From Lingula anatina (taxonomy: Eukaryota > Brachiopoda > Lingulata > Lingulida > Lingulidae): a stretch of DNA of 31,155 bases. A model generated the notes under the pieces. It searched no databases. It was not told the origin of the DNA and saw nothing but the letters and a program-made list of their open reading frames with translations. The stretch covers positions 2,608-33,762 of the forward strand of contig NW_019773675.1 in NCBI RefSeq assembly GCF_001039355.2, in the 5' to 3' direction. Shown here piece by piece: positions 30,008 through 31,155 of this stretch. Each line of letters starts with the position of its first letter. Position 1 is the first letter of the stretch. A program made the translations under genes and the position numbers.

Positions 30008-30477
30008 GTTAGCCAGCCAAATTCCCTATTGTTAATCATATGTGTAACCTTTATAGTGAGTTGGCCTTAACGTCAGCGTCACGTTTTACTATTGATCGCC
30101 AATAACAAGAAGAACTGAGAATCACGCCACTTACCGAGTAAACAATATAGGCCTACTAGTTATCACATGATGGTGTGTAACAGTCTCGAATCTAGGCTAT
30201 CGTTTTTTTTCTCGCAGGAGCCGAGGGAGGTAACTCCCCCCCCCCCCCCCCAGCAAATGAAAGTAGTTCGATATTTAAACAATTATTTAAAAAGTAACTA
30301 AAAATAAAATCACACCCGATTCTTTATCCTTTCGTTATCCTTTCTCCTTGCAAAATTAAAGCTACCAAAAAAAAAAACTGACCAACTCCACATAAATGTT
30401 TATCGCAAATTTTGTATTATCACTTCGTCTGTGAAACAATGAATAAAAGTTTCTTCAAAGTTCATTGTGGATCAGTG
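30008..30477 (-). promoter_or_regulatory. Immediate upstream region of the amine-oxidase gene
   Basis: Should contain the 5' UTR and core promoter. A 16-C tract lies at 30236-30251. An ACGTCAGCGTCACGTT stretch near 30069-30084 holds CRE-like half sites (CGTCA). No clear TATA box or transcription start could be assigned. Confidence 0.4.
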
Positions 30478-30690
30478 TGCATCGTGGATCTGTACGGGCT
30501 CTTACGGGCTGTTTGCGTCCAAATTTGCGCAGAATCTCACGTCCCACGCAAGGCCTTCTTACGCAATTTCGAGTTCGCAGACAGTCCGTAAACACGTACG
30601 GAGAATGTTTGGACATGTCCAAAAGATTCTACGAATAGCCTGCGAACAGCGAGGCCGCAAGCGTCGTTACAATGAACGTCGACTGTGTAC
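30478..30690. other. CpG-rich patch with recurring TACG/TGCG words
   Basis: In a CpG-poor AT-rich window this stretch is dense in CpG, with repeated short words such as TTACG, TGCG, CACG and GTACGG. It could be an unmethylated CpG-island-like regulatory region upstream of the amine-oxidase gene or an old dispersed repeat. Open frames across it on both strands (30467-30742 plus, 30537-30827 minus) resemble no known protein. Confidence 0.5.
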
Positions 30691-31056
30691 CGTGTACAAC
30701 AATTTTCAAAAATTTCAAATTTTTGCTCAATCAAGTTTCTAATATGCCTCCAAAAGGCAAGAGAAAGAAGCTTACATAGTAGAAAAAAGGGAGGAGGAAG
30801 AAGAAAGAAGAGGAGAACAGGAAGCAAAACTGACGTACGCCGTCAGTACGTCACCACAAACGTGTGAGGCACGTGTGAAGCAAAACTGACACAAAAGGGC
30901 ACTACTTTCGCCGTGCGTTGCATTCCATTTCCCTTCGTAAATGGTGAGTGTGTGCCACGTACACTGAAAGCAAGAAAAACTCAAGAAATGAGTACAATTT
31001 CCACGACCATCGCTCCTTGCAATTAGTGTCCCTGCCTGAAAGGACATCTCATGTGG

Positions 31057-31155
31057 CAGGGCCGTAGCCTGAGCAAAGTGCCAGGGGGGCAGTAAGCGGA
31101 CACGAGGGGGCGAAGCTCCCGAGGGGGGAGGGTGTGGGAGGGGGTGTCCCCCTCC
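31057..31155. repeat. GC-rich G-run repeat, truncated by window edge
   Basis: A sharp change to G-rich sequence (CCAGGGGGGCAG, CGAGGGGGCGAAGCTCCCGA) unlike the rest of the window. It ends in a near-palindrome at 31137-31155 (GGAGGGGG TGT CCCCCTCC). It looks like the edge of a dispersed repeat that continues to the right; family not recognised. Confidence 0.5.

Noticed and set aside
29604-30035. 143-codon plus-strand open frame rich in Pro/Ser
   Set aside because: It is the shadow of amine-oxidase exon 1 on the opposite strand and runs through a poly-C tract and a MITE.
30685-30867. Lys/Arg-rich plus-strand frame and a short MPPKGKRKK start at 30743
   Set aside because: It is driven by a purine-rich low-complexity run; the short frame stops after 11 codons. 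There is no evidence of a gene.

Overview
The window is animal nuclear DNA. It is AT-rich and holds four multi-exon genes whose introns have canonical GT..AG ends. The insertions include old non-autonomous DNA transposons and a non-LTR retrotransposon fragment. Protein content and repeat style suggest an aquatic invertebrate bilaterian, such as an echinoderm, hemichordate, cephalochordate or mollusc. The sequence alone does not let me name the species. I rebuilt the exons by hand from splice sites and reading phase, and every junction listed keeps frame.

Layout from left to right: (1) positions 30-3874, minus strand, hold the 5' six exons of a secreted/lysosomal alpha-L-fucosidase (GH29); its 3' part lies beyond the left edge, and intron 1 carries an antisense non-LTR reverse-transcriptase fragment. 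(2) Positions 5346-10886, minus strand, hold a complete 12-exon ALG1, the ER beta-1,4-mannosyltransferase of N-glycan assembly. (3) Positions 11275-17012, plus strand, hold a complete 6-exon ARL6IP1, an ER-shaping membrane protein. It is divergent from ALG1 across 388 bp that contain a TGACGTGA element. (4) Positions 17013-22886 have no recognisable gene: a 0.6-kb inverted-repeat element, then two direct copies of a 2.3-kb segment with the window's only ambiguous base (n, 20618) at the start of the second copy. (5) Positions 22887-30007, minus strand, hold a complete 12-exon flavin amine oxidase of the MAO/AofH type. Its stop codon lies at the right-hand edge of the second 2.3-kb copy. (6) Positions 30008-31155 are upstream sequence with a CpG-rich patch and the start of a GC-rich repeat.

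Three of the four genes belong to the secretory pathway: a glycan-degrading hydrolase, a glycan-building transferase and an ER membrane shaper. The window contains no CRISPR array, operon or defence cluster. The notable signals are structural: a 2.3-kb duplication that may be an assembly artefact, several apparently undescribed MITE-like families (one with two copies, both in first introns), a divergent ER-gene promoter, and a monoamine-oxidase relative lacking the cysteine at the usual covalent-FAD position.
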